Assembly: GCF_014646115.1 (NCBI RefSeq)
Contig: NZ_BMMV01000004.1
Coordinates: forward strand, 229,966-293,965
Direction: 5' to 3'
Length of the DNA stretch: 64,000 nt
DNA from: Streptomyces camponoticapitis
Lineage (GTDB): Bacteria > Actinomycetota > Actinomycetes > Streptomycetales > Streptomycetaceae
Below are positions 1-8,049 of the stretch, in pieces. The number at the start of each line of letters is the position of its first letter. Positions within the stretch are counted from its first letter, which is position 1. The position numbers and the translations under genes were made by a program. The notes below the pieces were generated by a model, which worked only from the letters and a program-made list of their open reading frames with translations, searched no databases and was not told the origin of the DNA.

Positions 1-279
1 GCCCTGCTGCTCGACCCGCCCGAGCTGGACCTGATGTTCGTCGCCGACGCCGCGCAGGGCCTCGGTGTCGGGCGGCGGCTGGTCGAGCACATGAAGGGGG
101 AGGCGCGCGACGCCGGAGTCGCCGCCGTACGCGTGGTGTCGCATCCGCCCGCCGAGGGCTTCTACCGCCGCGTGGGCGCCGAACGCGTCGGGGCGGTGGC
201 GGCGAACCCGCCCGCGGTGATGTGGGACCGCCCGGAGCTGGTCATCAGGGTCGGCCCCGCCGAGACCGCCGCGCCCTGA
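1..279 (+). CDS. GNAT family N-acetyltransferase, C-terminal part (5' truncated by window)
   Basis: The reading frame is open from base 1, so the gene begins outside the window; about 92 residues remain. The acetyl-CoA pyrophosphate loop QGLGVGRRL (a Q-x-x-G-x-G motif followed by a basic pair) lies near residue 20 of the visible part, and 'EGFYRRVGAERVG' is the usual beta6/beta7 end of the fold. Members of this family move an acetyl group from acetyl-CoA to an amine; the substrate cannot be told from the fold. The C-terminal 15 residues (VIRVGPAETAAP) look like an unstructured tail. Confidence 0.85.
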   Translation, partial: ALLLDPPELDLMFVADAAQGLGVGRRLVEHMKGEARDAGVAAVRVVSHPPAEGFYRRVGAERVGAVAANPPAVMWDRPELVIRVGPAETAAP

Positions 280-544
280 CCGCGCGCCGGCCACGGCCGA
301 CCGGGAACGCCACCCGCACGGTTGGTCGGCTTCCGGAGGCCCTCCGATCCGCGGCCGGATGTGGTCGGACGGGATGCGGTCCGCACCATTGACCGAGCCC
401 CACGAGAGACGCGACGCTGTCGCACATGGCTGAACGCCGGACATTCATATGAATGAGCGTTCGGTGATCGGCACCGTGTGTCACCGATAAGTCAATCCTG
501 AATCACTCCTGACCCCCACATCTCAGGAAGGCAGGCAACGGCTC

Positions 545-676
545 ATGAAGGACTCACAGGAATCGGCGCAGGAGCCGACGGACGGCACGATCAACACCAT
601 CAACTGGCAGACCCCCGAGTTCACGGTCGTCGAGACCGCGCTGGAGGTCACCGCCTACGCCCTGACCGACCGGTAG
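545..676 (+). CDS. pqqA: PqqA-like pyrroloquinoline quinone precursor peptide
   Basis: A 43-residue ORF, starting ATG behind an AGGAAGG element. Its C-terminal half reads WQTPEFTVVETALEVTAYAL. The W-x-x-P-E/x start and the E-V-T-x-Y element, Glu and Tyr separated by three residues, are the hallmark of PqqA, in which that Glu and Tyr are cross-linked by the radical SAM enzyme PqqE and cut out to form PQQ. A PqqB-like start follows after 11 bases, and a PQQ-type sugar dehydrogenase lies further downstream, which supports the call. No pqqC, pqqD or pqqE is visible in the window, so maturation enzymes must be elsewhere or lost. The assignment rests on motif and context; the peptide is too short for certainty from composition alone. 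Confidence 0.8.
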   Translation: MKDSQESAQEPTDGTINTINWQTPEFTVVETALEVTAYALTDR

Positions 677-687
677 ACCCCGCCGCC

Positions 688-798
688 ATGCTGCCGCAGG
701 TGCTCGGCACCGCGGCGGGCGGCGGGCTGCCCCAGTGGAACTGCGCGTGTCCCGGCCGCGCCGGGGCACGCGCCCACCCGGACGGTCGGACCCCGGAC
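688..798 (+). pseudogene. pqqB: Remnant of pqqB (N-terminal ~37 codons only)
   Basis: From the ATG at 688 the frame reads a near-perfect PqqB beginning: LGTAAGGGLPQWNCAC, followed by PGRAGARAHPDGRTPDC. In intact PqqB (a metallo-beta-lactamase-fold protein of about 300 residues needed for PQQ biosynthesis) this is followed by a segment ending in VNASPD and several hundred further residues. None of that appears in any frame: beyond about base 798 the frame turns into Arg/Pro-rich nonsense and the next gene starts at 963. The sequence is best explained by a deletion that removed almost all of pqqB and possibly pqqC-E, joining the stump to the dehydrogenase upstream region. Confidence 0.75.
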
Positions 799-962
799 TG
801 TCGGCGCCCTCGGCGCGATGCCCCCGGCGCCCCCGTACATCTACCGGGATCACCCCAAGGACCACGGAGCCGCACCCGGTCACCCTTAGAACTTTCTTTC
901 CCGCGGCCCCCCATGGCCGCACCACGCGCACCTCCCGCCCCCCACTCCATCCGGAGGAATCC

Positions 963-2066
963 ATGCACGGCAGCAACCCGACGAAGACCCCTGCCAGGAC
1001 GGCGGCGGCCGCGGTCGCCGCGGCGGCGCTCGTCGCCGGACTCGTCCAGACGGCGAGCGCGGACGAGCCCCGCGCCGCCGCGGCCGGCGAGCCGACCGAC
1101 ATCACCACCATCTCGACCGGCTACTCGATCCCCTGGGGCATCCACTGGCTGCCCGACAACTCCTCGGCACTGGTCACCGAGCGCGACACCTTCAAGGTCT
1201 TCAAGGTGACACCGGACGGGCGGCGGACCGAGATCGGCTCCGTCCCCGAGTCCCAGACCACCGGGGGTGAGGGCGGCCTGATGGGCGTGGCCGTCGACCC
1301 GGACTGGGCGACCAATCACTTCGTGTACTTCATGCACACCTCGTCCGAGGGCAACCGCATCGCCCGGATGACCTACGACGGCACCCGACTCACCGGCTAC
1401 ACCGCCCTGTTGAAGGGCATCGCGAAGAACAGGTACCACAACGGCGGCCGGCTCGCCTTCGGCCCCGACGGCTATCTCTACGCATCGACCGGCGACGCGC
1501 AGAACACCGCCCTCGCCCAGGACAGGAACTCGCTCAACGGCAAGATCCTGCGGATGACGACGGACGGCGAACCGGCGCCCGGCAACCCGTTCGGCAACCA
1601 CGTCTTCAGCCTGGGCCACCGCAACCCGCAGGGCATCGCCTTCGACCCGCAGGGCCGTCTCTGGGAGGCGGAACTGGGCGAGAACGCCCGCGACGAACTG
1701 AACCTCGTCAAGGCCGGGAACAACTACGGCTGGCCCGTCTGCGAGGGCAACTGCTCCACGGCCGGGATGACCAACCCGAAGGCCACCTGGACCACCGCCG
1801 AGGCGTCGCCCAGCGGGATCGCCATCGTCGACAGCGCCGTCTACATGGCGTCGCTGCGCGGCGAACGGCTCTGGCAGATCCCGATCAACGCGGGCAACGA
1901 GGACGTCGGCACACCGCGGGCGCACTACGTCGGCACGTACGGACGGCTGCGCGGTGTCACCAAGGTGCCCGGCACCGACGCGCTGTGGCTCTCCACGACG
2001 AACGCGGACGGCAACGGCGGTGAGCCGGCCGGGTCGGACAAGATCTTCCGCGTGACGATCGGCTGA
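963..2066 (+). CDS. Secreted PQQ-dependent sugar dehydrogenase (glucose/sorbosone dehydrogenase family)
   Basis: A 367-residue protein starting at ATG 963 behind GGAGGAA. Residues 1 to about 33 form a Sec signal peptide (basic start, Ala/Val-rich core, AxA-like end TASA). The rest is a six-bladed propeller of the soluble aldose dehydrogenase type: GGEGGLMGVAVDPDW, HNGGRLAFGPDGYLYASTGD (carrying the likely catalytic His) and GHRNPQGIAFDP are the family signature motifs. Such enzymes oxidise aldoses outside the membrane using Ca2+ and PQQ. It sits downstream of the pqqA gene and pqqB stump, which suggests a former or residual PQQ-supply/PQQ-use unit. Longer in-frame starts upstream lack a ribosome site and read low-complexity sequence. 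Confidence 0.88.
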   Translation: MHGSNPTKTPARTAAAAVAAAALVAGLVQTASADEPRAAAAGEPTDITTISTGYSIPWGIHWLPDNSSALVTERDTFKVFKVTPDGRRTEIGSVPESQTTGGEGGLMGVAVDPDWATNHFVYFMHTSSEGNRIARMTYDGTRLTGYTALLKGIAKNRYHNGGRLAFGPDGYLYASTGDAQNTALAQDRNSLNGKILRMTTDGEPAPGNPFGNHVFSLGHRNPQGIAFDPQGRLWEAELGENARDELNLVKAGNNYGWPVCEGNCSTAGMTNPKATWTTAEASPSGIAIVDSAVYMASLRGERLWQIPINAGNEDVGTPRAHYVGTYGRLRGVTKVPGTDALWLSTTNADGNGGEPAGSDKIFRVTIG

Positions 2067-2120
2067 CCCGGCGCGCGCCCCGCTCACGAGCGAGTCGCGC
2101 ACCTCCCCGGTACGGCCGCT

Positions 2121-2152
2121 GCCCCGCGTGGAACTCCCCTTCCACGCGGGGC
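2121..2152 (+). terminator. Hairpin terminator after the sugar dehydrogenase
   Basis: A perfect 12-bp inverted repeat (GCCCCGCGTGGA / TCCACGCGGGGC) with an 8-base loop lies 54 bases after the dehydrogenase stop. There is no long T tract, which is usual for Streptomyces terminators. Confidence 0.75.
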
Positions 2153-2399
2153 AGTCGGCCCGCTCTCGCACGTGCGGTCGCGGCGGCGACGGCGAGCGCG
2201 GTCGCGTACTCCGAGCGGCTTACCACGGTTTGCCCCCGTCCCGGACGCTTCTGGGGGCCGCGGCCCTCGTAGGGGGGATTCCCGGGGGACCTTGGCGCGA
2301 ATGCGGTGCGAACACGTCCGGTCACGGTGTGTACTGTGCGGGTCCGTCTCACTGCTTCTCCTGGACCCGCCCGTCCCCGATCCTCCCGAGGTTCGTCCG
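2153..2399. promoter_or_regulatory. Upstream region of the conservon operon
   Basis: No gene is supported here. The stretch must hold the promoter of the five-gene operon that starts at 2400. A TACTGT hexamer at 2332-2337 could be a -10 element, 62 bases before the start codon, but no convincing -35 partner is seen. A GAGG at about 2388 is the likely ribosome site. An in-frame extension of the first gene to 2172 exists but reads Arg-rich low-complexity sequence. Confidence 0.35.
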
Positions 2400-3887
2400 A
2401 TGATCGAGATAACGGTTCCGGCCGCTGCCGGCCTGTCCGCCGGGACTCTGCTCGCTCTCGTCCTGGGAGGGTTCCTGCTCCGCTCACGGCGTGACCGGTC
2501 CGGCCTTCGCGAGGAGATCGCGTGCCTGCGGGAGCGGCTCGACGACACGCGGGCGAAGGCCGCGCGCGCGTCCGACGACCTCATCGCCGAGATCGCCCAT
2601 CTGACCGAGAAACGCATCCCCGCGGTGGCGACCCGCGCCGCGCACCCGCACGCCCAGGTGCCCGGACCGCTCAGCTCCGACTTCGCCCGAACCCGGCCCG
2701 GCGCCGGTCTGGAAGGAGTGCTCGACGGCCTGCTGGGCGTCATGACGAAGGAGCGCAAACGGGTCGACGCCGCGGCCCGTGCGGGCATGCGCGGCACCAC
2801 CCGGGAGATCCAGGCGGGGCTCTACCGGCTCCAGGACGTGCTCCGAGGACTGCAACAGCAGTACGACGAACCCGAGTTGGCGCAGACCCTGTTCGAACTC
2901 GACCACGAGAACGAGCAGTCGCTGCGACGCGCGCAGGTCGCCGCCGTGGTGTGCGGCGCCTGGGTGGGGCTGGCCCGTGAGGAGTCGCACCTGGTGGACG
3001 CGGTGACGGGCGGCCAGTCCCGGCTCGTGGGATACCACCGCGTCCGTGTCAACAACCATCTGGAGTCCGGGACCGCACTCGTCTCGCACGCCGTCGAGCC
3101 GGTCGCGATCATCGTCGCCGAGCTCCTCGACAACGCGCTGCGGCACTCCTCACGCGACTCCGACGTCACGGTGAACCTGGAACGCGCGCACCACGGGGTC
3201 GCCGTCACCATCGACGACGCCGGAGTGGGGATGTCCGCCGACGAACGCGCCTACGCGCAGCGGATGGTGGCGAGCAGCGAACCCATCCTGCTCTCCGACC
3301 TCGGCGACCCGCCCCGGATGGGACTCGCCGCGATCGGCCAGCTCACCCGGCAGTTCGACCTGTCGGTGGATCTGTCGACCCCGTCCCCGTACGGCGGTGT
3401 ACGCGCGGTGCTGCTGGTCGACAACCATCTGCTCAGCCATGTCGACCCGGTGGTCAGACCGCCGGCCGCCGCCGCACCGCGCTCCACCCGCGAGGCCGAT
3501 ACGCCGGAACCGCCGGTCAGGCAGGAGACGAGGGGAAAGCTGCCCGTCAGGACCGGCGGGTCCGCGAGGACCCGCAAGGTGACCGGGTCCCCGGCGTTCA
3601 CCGCCGCCGAGATCCTCACGCGAACCAACTTCTCCCGCGTCGAGGACTCTTACCCCGAAACCGTCCCCGACCCCGGCACCGCGCCCGACGACGACCTGCC
3701 GCAGCGCAGGCGACGCCATGCCCGGCCCGGCGCCGAAGCGGCGGTCCCGGCGGCCCGGCCCGTTCCGGAGCAGGCCCCGCCGCCCGCCCGTACTCCCGAA
3801 GACTCCGCAGCGGCGCTCGGCGCGCTCCAGACCGGCACCGCAGCGGCACGATCCTCCGCCGAACCCGAAGGGAACGACCCGCGATGA
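2400..3887 (+). CDS. cvnA: Conservon sensor-like ATPase CvnA (RarA-like)
   Basis: A 495-residue protein: one membrane segment at residues 5-27, a basic coiled-coil stretch to about residue 75, a helical dimerisation-like region, then a GHKL ATPase domain with N box (VAELLDNALRHS, near residue 240), G1 box (DDAGVGMS) and G2 box (GLAAI). The last ~130 residues are Pro/Arg-rich and probably disordered. No clear phospho-acceptor histidine box is present, as is usual for the CvnA family, so it may not be a classical kinase. It opens a cvnABCDE operon. Conservons act as G-protein-like switches at the membrane; the version with a P450 resembles conservon 9 (rar), known to affect aerial mycelium formation. 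Start chosen for the membrane segment and the GAGG site. Confidence 0.87.
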   Translation: MIEITVPAAAGLSAGTLLALVLGGFLLRSRRDRSGLREEIACLRERLDDTRAKAARASDDLIAEIAHLTEKRIPAVATRAAHPHAQVPGPLSSDFARTRPGAGLEGVLDGLLGVMTKERKRVDAAARAGMRGTTREIQAGLYRLQDVLRGLQQQYDEPELAQTLFELDHENEQSLRRAQVAAVVCGAWVGLAREESHLVDAVTGGQSRLVGYHRVRVNNHLESGTALVSHAVEPVAIIVAELLDNALRHSSRDSDVTVNLERAHHGVAVTIDDAGVGMSADERAYAQRMVASSEPILLSDLGDPPRMGLAAIGQLTRQFDLSVDLSTPSPYGGVRAVLLVDNHLLSHVDPVVRPPAAAAPRSTREADTPEPPVRQETRGKLPVRTGGSARTRKVTGSPAFTAAEILTRTNFSRVEDSYPETVPDPGTAPDDDLPQRRRRHARPGAEAAVPAARPVPEQAPPPARTPEDSAAALGALQTGTAAARSSAEPEGNDPR

Positions 3888-4306
3888 AAAGCCGCGACGC
3901 CGGCGAAACGGCGTGGGTGCTCGATCCGATCCTGGAAATCCCGCATGTGCGGGCAGCCGTCCTCCTGACCAGAGACGGTCTCGTCTCCGGTTACACCGAG
4001 GCGCTGAGCCAGGCATCCGCCGAACGTACGGCGGCGATCACCAGCACCGTGCAGGGCGCGTGCCGAACGGCCGCCGCCGCCTTCGCCGACAGGGACGACG
4101 CGGAGATCCGCCAGATCGTCATCGAGTCCGACCACGGCTACATCCTGGTCGCGCCGACCTCGCACGGCACCTGTGTGGCCGCGTACGGGGGGCCCGAGGT
4201 ACGCCTCGACCTGCTCGCCCACCGCGTGCACTCGCAGGTCGCCAGACTCGGCGAGAAGGCGATGACGGCCGCACCGCGCGCGGGCGAGGGTGGCATCCCG
4301 GCATGA
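3884..4306 (+). CDS. cvnB: Roadblock/LC7 domain protein CvnB (RarB-like)
   Basis: A 140-residue protein whose ATG overlaps the cvnA stop by four bases (ATGA). It is essentially one roadblock/LC7 domain: 'VRAAVLLTRDGLVSGYT' at the start, followed by an amphipathic helix and 'GYILVAPTSHGTCVAAYG'. Roadblock proteins bind small GTPases and often act as GTPase-activating or scaffold partners; in conservons CvnB is reported to associate with CvnA, CvnC and CvnD at the membrane. The arrangement and overlap leave little doubt about the family. Confidence 0.92.
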   Translation: MKSRDAGETAWVLDPILEIPHVRAAVLLTRDGLVSGYTEALSQASAERTAAITSTVQGACRTAAAAFADRDDAEIRQIVIESDHGYILVAPTSHGTCVAAYGGPEVRLDLLAHRVHSQVARLGEKAMTAAPRAGEGGIPA

Positions 4307-4662
4307 CCGGCCGCAGAAGCGGCCGTCCACTCGTTCCCGCCTATCTGTCCACCGGCGGGGTGGCTCGGCCGCGCCATACAGAGCTTGAGCGGCTTTCGCT
4401 GCTGACCGGCGGGGCCGGGCCCGCTCCCGACGGACTGCCCGCCGCACGGCACGCGCTGTACGACGTGCTCGACGGCGGAACGCTCACCCTGGTGGAAGCC
4501 GCCGCCCTGCTGGAGCTGCCGGTCTCCGCCGTACGCGTACTCGCCGCCGAACTGGCGGAGCAGGGGCTGGTGAGCCTGCGTCCGCCGGTACCCCCGGCAG
4601 CCCTGCCCGCGTCCGACCTGTTGAAGAGAGTGGCCGATGGCCTCCGCGCCCTCAAGCAGTAG
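4303..4662 (+). CDS. cvnC: DUF742 protein CvnC (RarC-like)
   Basis: A 119-residue protein beginning at an ATG that overlaps the cvnB stop by four bases. It has the DUF742 layout: a basic N-terminus with 'GRPLVPAYLSTGG', a 'ELERLSLLTG' segment and a winged-helix-like C-terminal half (TLVEAAALLELPVSAVRVLAAEL). The role of CvnC in the switch complex is not well defined, though the helix-turn-helix-like fold hints at protein or nucleic acid binding. Its 3' end overlaps the start of cvnD by 26 bases. A longer in-frame reading upstream runs through cvnA and cvnB out of phase and is not a gene. Confidence 0.9.
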   Translation: MTGRRSGRPLVPAYLSTGGVARPRHTELERLSLLTGGAGPAPDGLPAARHALYDVLDGGTLTLVEAAALLELPVSAVRVLAAELAEQGLVSLRPPVPPAALPASDLLKRVADGLRALKQ

Positions 4663-5368
4663 CACCAGCGCCGACGGGCTCCACCTGCCCGACACCACCC
4701 GCGAGTTGGTGAAGATCCTGGTGGCAGGCCCGTTCGGCGTAGGCAAGACGACGCTGATCGACTCGGTGTCCGAGATCCGTCCGCTGCACACCGAGGAACA
4801 CCTCAGCGAGGCGTCCGTGGCCGTGGACGACCTCGCGGGGGTCCGGGAGAAGACCACCACGACCGTCGCGATCGACTTCGGGCGGATCAGCCTGGAAGCC
4901 GGCATCGTCCTGTATCTGTTCGGCACACCCGGCCAGGAGCGTTTCCGCTCGCTGTGGGCGGACATCGCCCACGGCGCGCTCGGCGCGCTCGTCCTGGTGG
5001 ACACGCGCCGTATCGACGACTCCTTCGACGTGCTCGGGCTGGTCGAGGAGTCGGGGCTGCCGTACGCCGTCGCGCTCAACACCTTTCCCGACTCACGCCA
5101 GTACACCGTCGAGCAGTTGCGCGGCTCGCTGGATCTGGAGCCCGGCACACCGATGGTCGTCTGCGACGCGCGTGACACCAACTCCTCCGTCGACGCCCTG
5201 CTCGCACTGGTCCAGAATTTGTTGGCGGGCCAGGCCGCCGACGGTCCCGCCGGAGCCGGGGCCGTGCCTGAGGCCGTACCTGAGGCCGCGACCGAGGCCA
5301 CGACCGAGACCGAAGCCCTCGCCGGCGCCGTCGAGAGCGGCGCCGCGCCCACCCCGGAAGCACGGTGA
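4637..5368 (+). CDS. cvnD: Ras-like GTPase CvnD (RarD-like)
   Basis: A 243-residue small GTPase. Motifs in order: P-loop GPFGVGKTT near residue 35, switch I region with several Thr (EKTTTTVAIDFG), G3 as FGTPGQERF near residue 95, and an atypical G4: the position of N-K-x-D reads LNTF. This loss of the canonical NKxD is normal in the conservon/MglA-like group. The last ~45 residues are an Ala/Glu/Pro/Thr-rich tail that is probably disordered. The gene overlaps cvnC and ends five bases before the P450 start, so all five genes are likely translated from one transcript. Confidence 0.92.
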   Translation: MASAPSSSSTSADGLHLPDTTRELVKILVAGPFGVGKTTLIDSVSEIRPLHTEEHLSEASVAVDDLAGVREKTTTTVAIDFGRISLEAGIVLYLFGTPGQERFRSLWADIAHGALGALVLVDTRRIDDSFDVLGLVEESGLPYAVALNTFPDSRQYTVEQLRGSLDLEPGTPMVVCDARDTNSSVDALLALVQNLLAGQAADGPAGAGAVPEAVPEAATEATTETEALAGAVESGAAPTPEAR

Positions 5369-5372
5369 CCCG

Positions 5373-6614
5373 GTGACCTCGTACCCCGCCCCCGCGCAGG
5401 CCTTCTCCCTCTCGGCGCCCGTGCGGCTCTGGGACGAGGGCTTCGCCGCCGATCCGCACAGCCGGTACGAGGCCCTCAGGGCACAGGGCCCCGTCGGCTG
5501 GGGTGAACTCGCCCCGGGCGAGCCCGCGTACATCGTCACCGACCGCCGGGCCGCCCTCGACATCCTCCACGACCCCGACACCTGGTCCCACGACTCCCGG
5601 GAGTGGGAGTCCACCGCCGCCCCCGACTCACCGATCCTCAGCATGCTGAAGTGGCGCCCCAATCCGCTCTTCAACGACGGTGCGGCGCACGCCCGTTACC
5701 GCACCGCGCTCATCGACGGGTTCGACCTGGTCGAGCCGCACGACCTGCGCGAGCGCGTGCACCGCGCCGTCGACCTGCTGGTGGGCCGGTTCGGCCCGGT
5801 GGGCAGCGCGGACCTCGTGGACGACTTCGCCCGCCCGCTGATGACGCTGATCTTCAACAACCTCTTCGGCCTCCCCGACAGCGAGAGCGTCCGGCTCCAC
5901 AACTCGATCGGCCGGCTCATGGAGGGCGGTGACGAGGCCGCCGCCGGTGAGCTGGAGTACGGCCGGTACGTCACGGAACTCGTCACGGCCAAGACCCTCA
6001 AACGCGGTGACGACCTGACCAGCTGGCTGATCGACCACCCGGCGGACCTCACGTACGAGGAGGTCGTCTGGCAGGTCTTCATCACGATGGCCGCCGGCCA
6101 CGAACCCACGGCGAACCTCGTCGCCAACGCGCTCTCCAGGATTCTCGGCAACCCCGTGTACTACTCCACCCTCACCAGCGGGTCGCGCCCCGTGATGGAC
6201 GCGGTCGTCGAAGTGCTGCGCCACGAGACGCCGTTGGCGAACTACGGCATCCTCTACGCCCGGGAGTCGCTGAGCTTCCACGGGGTATGGGTGCGCAAGG
6301 CGGTGCCTGTCATCGTCAGTTACGGATCGCTCGGATACTTCTCCGAACAGGCCGCGGCCGGGGCGCCCCACCATCCGCACGACGCCTCGCATCTCTCCTG
6401 GGGGGCGGGAGCGCACAAGTGCCCACTCAAGCAGCAGGTGCTGCTCATCGCCACCGAGGCCATCGAACGCATCACCCAGTGGCTGCCCGACTTGGAGCCC
6501 GTCATGCCGCGCGACCAACTCGCCTGGCGGCCGGGCCCGTTCATCCGCTCCTTGAAGTCGCTGCCCGTCCGCTTCACCCCCCGTACACCGGACACCGCCG
6601 TCGCCACCCCATAA
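5373..6614 (+). CDS. cvnE: Conservon cytochrome P450 CvnE (RarE-like)
   Basis: A 413-residue P450, started at GTG 5373 just after the cvnD stop; the upstream extension of the frame overlaps cvnD and is not coding. The I-helix reads AAGHEPT, with Pro where most P450s have Thr; the K-helix E-x-x-R is present (VVEVLRHETP); the haem loop is LSWGAGAHKCPL, so the usual Phe is Trp and the residues after the axial Cys are Pro-Leu and not x-Gly. These deviations are seen in conservon-linked P450s, which may have unusual catalysis or a structural role. Substrate and redox partner are unknown. A conservon carrying a P450 points to the cvn9/rar type. Confidence 0.88.
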   Translation: MTSYPAPAQAFSLSAPVRLWDEGFAADPHSRYEALRAQGPVGWGELAPGEPAYIVTDRRAALDILHDPDTWSHDSREWESTAAPDSPILSMLKWRPNPLFNDGAAHARYRTALIDGFDLVEPHDLRERVHRAVDLLVGRFGPVGSADLVDDFARPLMTLIFNNLFGLPDSESVRLHNSIGRLMEGGDEAAAGELEYGRYVTELVTAKTLKRGDDLTSWLIDHPADLTYEEVVWQVFITMAAGHEPTANLVANALSRILGNPVYYSTLTSGSRPVMDAVVEVLRHETPLANYGILYARESLSFHGVWVRKAVPVIVSYGSLGYFSEQAAAGAPHHPHDASHLSWGAGAHKCPLKQQVLLIATEAIERITQWLPDLEPVMPRDQLAWRPGPFIRSLKSLPVRFTPRTPDTAVATP

Positions 6615-6651
6615 CGACGTCCCGCGCGCGGCTGCGCGCACCGCCGTCGTT
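6613..6651 (+). terminator. Hairpin terminator of the conservon operon
   Basis: AACGACG (6613-6619) pairs with CGTCGTT (6645-6651), and inside it two GCGCGC blocks can pair around a short loop. The outer arm begins within the P450 stop codon. Confidence 0.55.
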
Positions 6652-6737
6652 CATGGCGTCCGGCCGGCAGGAGATACTGATACTCCTGCACAGGGAGTGA
6701 CGGAGCGTCAGGTCGTGGCGGAGGGCCGGGGAACGAA

Positions 6738-7472
6738 GTGATCGACGGGCTGAGCCAGGGGCTGGGCGGCGGTGGGATGGCGCTCCTCGCCGCCGTGGTG
6801 GCGCTCGCCGCGTTCGTCCAGGGAACGAGCGGCCTCGGCTTCGCCCTCATCGTCGCGCCCGTGGTCGGTATGGTCGACCCCGGTCTGCTGCCCGTGTTCC
6901 TGCTGGCCTCGATGATCCCGCTGAATCTGTACGTGGCGTGGCGCGAGCGCGCCAGCCTCGACATACGCGGAGCCCGCTGGATCTCGGCGGCCCGCCTCGC
7001 GGTCACCCCCGGGGGCCTGGCGCTGCTGTGGGCGGTTCCCGAACGCCACCTCGGCGTGGTCGTCGGCGCCGCGACGGTGCTGGCCGTGCTGGTGAGCCTG
7101 CTGGCACCCGTTTTCACCCCCGGCCGGGCGGCGTACGTCGGCGCGGGCGCGGTCACGGCCCTCACCGAGACGGCGACGGGCGTCGGCGGCCCGCCGCTGG
7201 CGCTGGTCTACCAGCACCGGCCGCCGGCCGAGCTGCGCTCGACGGTCGCGGTCTGTTTCCTCGTCGGCGAGGTCGCCTCCCTGGGGCTGCTGTTCGCCAC
7301 CGGCCAGGGCAGCCCCGGTCAGGCGTCGCCCGCGCTGCTGCTCCTGCCGGCCCTCGCGCTCGGCGTCTGGCTCAGCCGCCTCGCGCACCACCGTGTGGAC
7401 GCGGCGAAACTCCGGGTCATGGTCCTGGTGTTCGCGGCGGTGTCGGGTGCGGTGCTGATCGCCGGGCGGTAG
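6738..7472 (+). CDS. TauE/SafE-type membrane exporter
   Basis: A 244-residue integral membrane protein starting at GTG 6738. It has about eight hydrophobic helices and the two-fold repeat typical of the TauE/SafE family: an N-terminal 'AFVQGTSGLGFALIVAPVV' block (GxSGxGxG-like) and a second 'TGVGGPPLALVYQ' block near residue 145. Family members are proposed to move sulfite, sulfoacetate or other organosulfur anions across the membrane; no neighbour fixes the substrate here. It lies alone between the conservon and a convergent VOC gene. Confidence 0.85.
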   Translation: MIDGLSQGLGGGGMALLAAVVALAAFVQGTSGLGFALIVAPVVGMVDPGLLPVFLLASMIPLNLYVAWRERASLDIRGARWISAARLAVTPGGLALLWAVPERHLGVVVGAATVLAVLVSLLAPVFTPGRAAYVGAGAVTALTETATGVGGPPLALVYQHRPPAELRSTVAVCFLVGEVASLGLLFATGQGSPGQASPALLLLPALALGVWLSRLAHHRVDAAKLRVMVLVFAAVSGAVLIAGR

Positions 7473-7499
7473 CGCACGGCGACCGACAGGACGGTCCTG

Positions 7500-7949
7500 T
7501 CACACGTCACCGATGCCGGAGATGCTCTCGGTGTTGGCGCCCCCGCCGACGGGATCGGGCTGCCGCGCGGGGCCGGGCGACACGGCGAGCGTGAAGGAGT
7601 GACCGGCGGGGTCGGAGTACGTCCGCACGTCGCGCGGCCCGCTGTTGTTCTTGGCCTCCACCGGTCTGGCACCGAGGCCGACCGCCTCGCGCTCGGCCTC
7701 GTCCATGTCACCCCGGTTCACGAGGATGCGCACATGCGCCTGCTGGGAGTCGTCGGGCCGGGGCCAACTGGGCGGCGCGTAGCCGTGATCGCGGTGGATC
7801 GCCAGATGGACGCCGTTGTTGCCGACGACCTCCACATAGTCGGGGTCGCCCCACGGGCGGATCTCCGCGTCGAGCAGACCGGCGTAGAACTCGGCCAGTT
7901 CCATCGGTTCGGCACAGTCCAGGACAAGGACAGTCGTCTTCTCAACCAT
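7500..7949 (-). CDS. VOC family (glyoxalase/bleomycin-resistance fold) protein
   Basis: A 149-residue protein with one vicinal-oxygen-chelate module pair: beta-alpha unit 'LDCAEPMELAEFYAGLLDAEI', then 'GVHLAIHRDHGYAPPSWP' and the C-terminal 'RTYSDPAGHSFTLAVSP'. The His in the last strand (GHSF) and the His in 'VHLAIH' are plausible metal ligands. The final ~25 residues are a Gly/Ser tail. Function inside the superfamily (lyase, dioxygenase, thiol transferase or antibiotic binding) cannot be inferred. Start chosen at the ATG before EKTTVLVLD; the longer frame overlaps the divergent acetyltransferase control region. Confidence 0.83.
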   Translation of the reverse strand: MVEKTTVLVLDCAEPMELAEFYAGLLDAEIRPWGDPDYVEVVGNNGVHLAIHRDHGYAPPSWPRPDDSQQAHVRILVNRGDMDEAEREAVGLGARPVEAKNNSGPRDVRTYSDPAGHSFTLAVSPGPARQPDPVGGGANTESISGIGDV

Positions 7950-8049
7950 GCCCTCGCGTGTACCCGCTGCCATCGACGGCATACGGTCTCGCGGTGGGGG
8001 CGCCGGAATGCGCTGGCGGCGCCGGCCGTCGCCCCGGCATGCTGGGTCC

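Noticed and set aside
688..1209. A 173-codon ORF starting at the pqqB-like ATG
   Set aside because: Only its first ~37 codons resemble PqqB; the rest is Arg/Pro-rich and overlaps the signal peptide region of the sugar dehydrogenase, so it is not an intact protein.
7485..7501. Short GACAGG/CCTGTC hairpin between the TauE and VOC genes
   Set aside because: Only six base pairs with a five-base loop; too weak to claim as a terminator.
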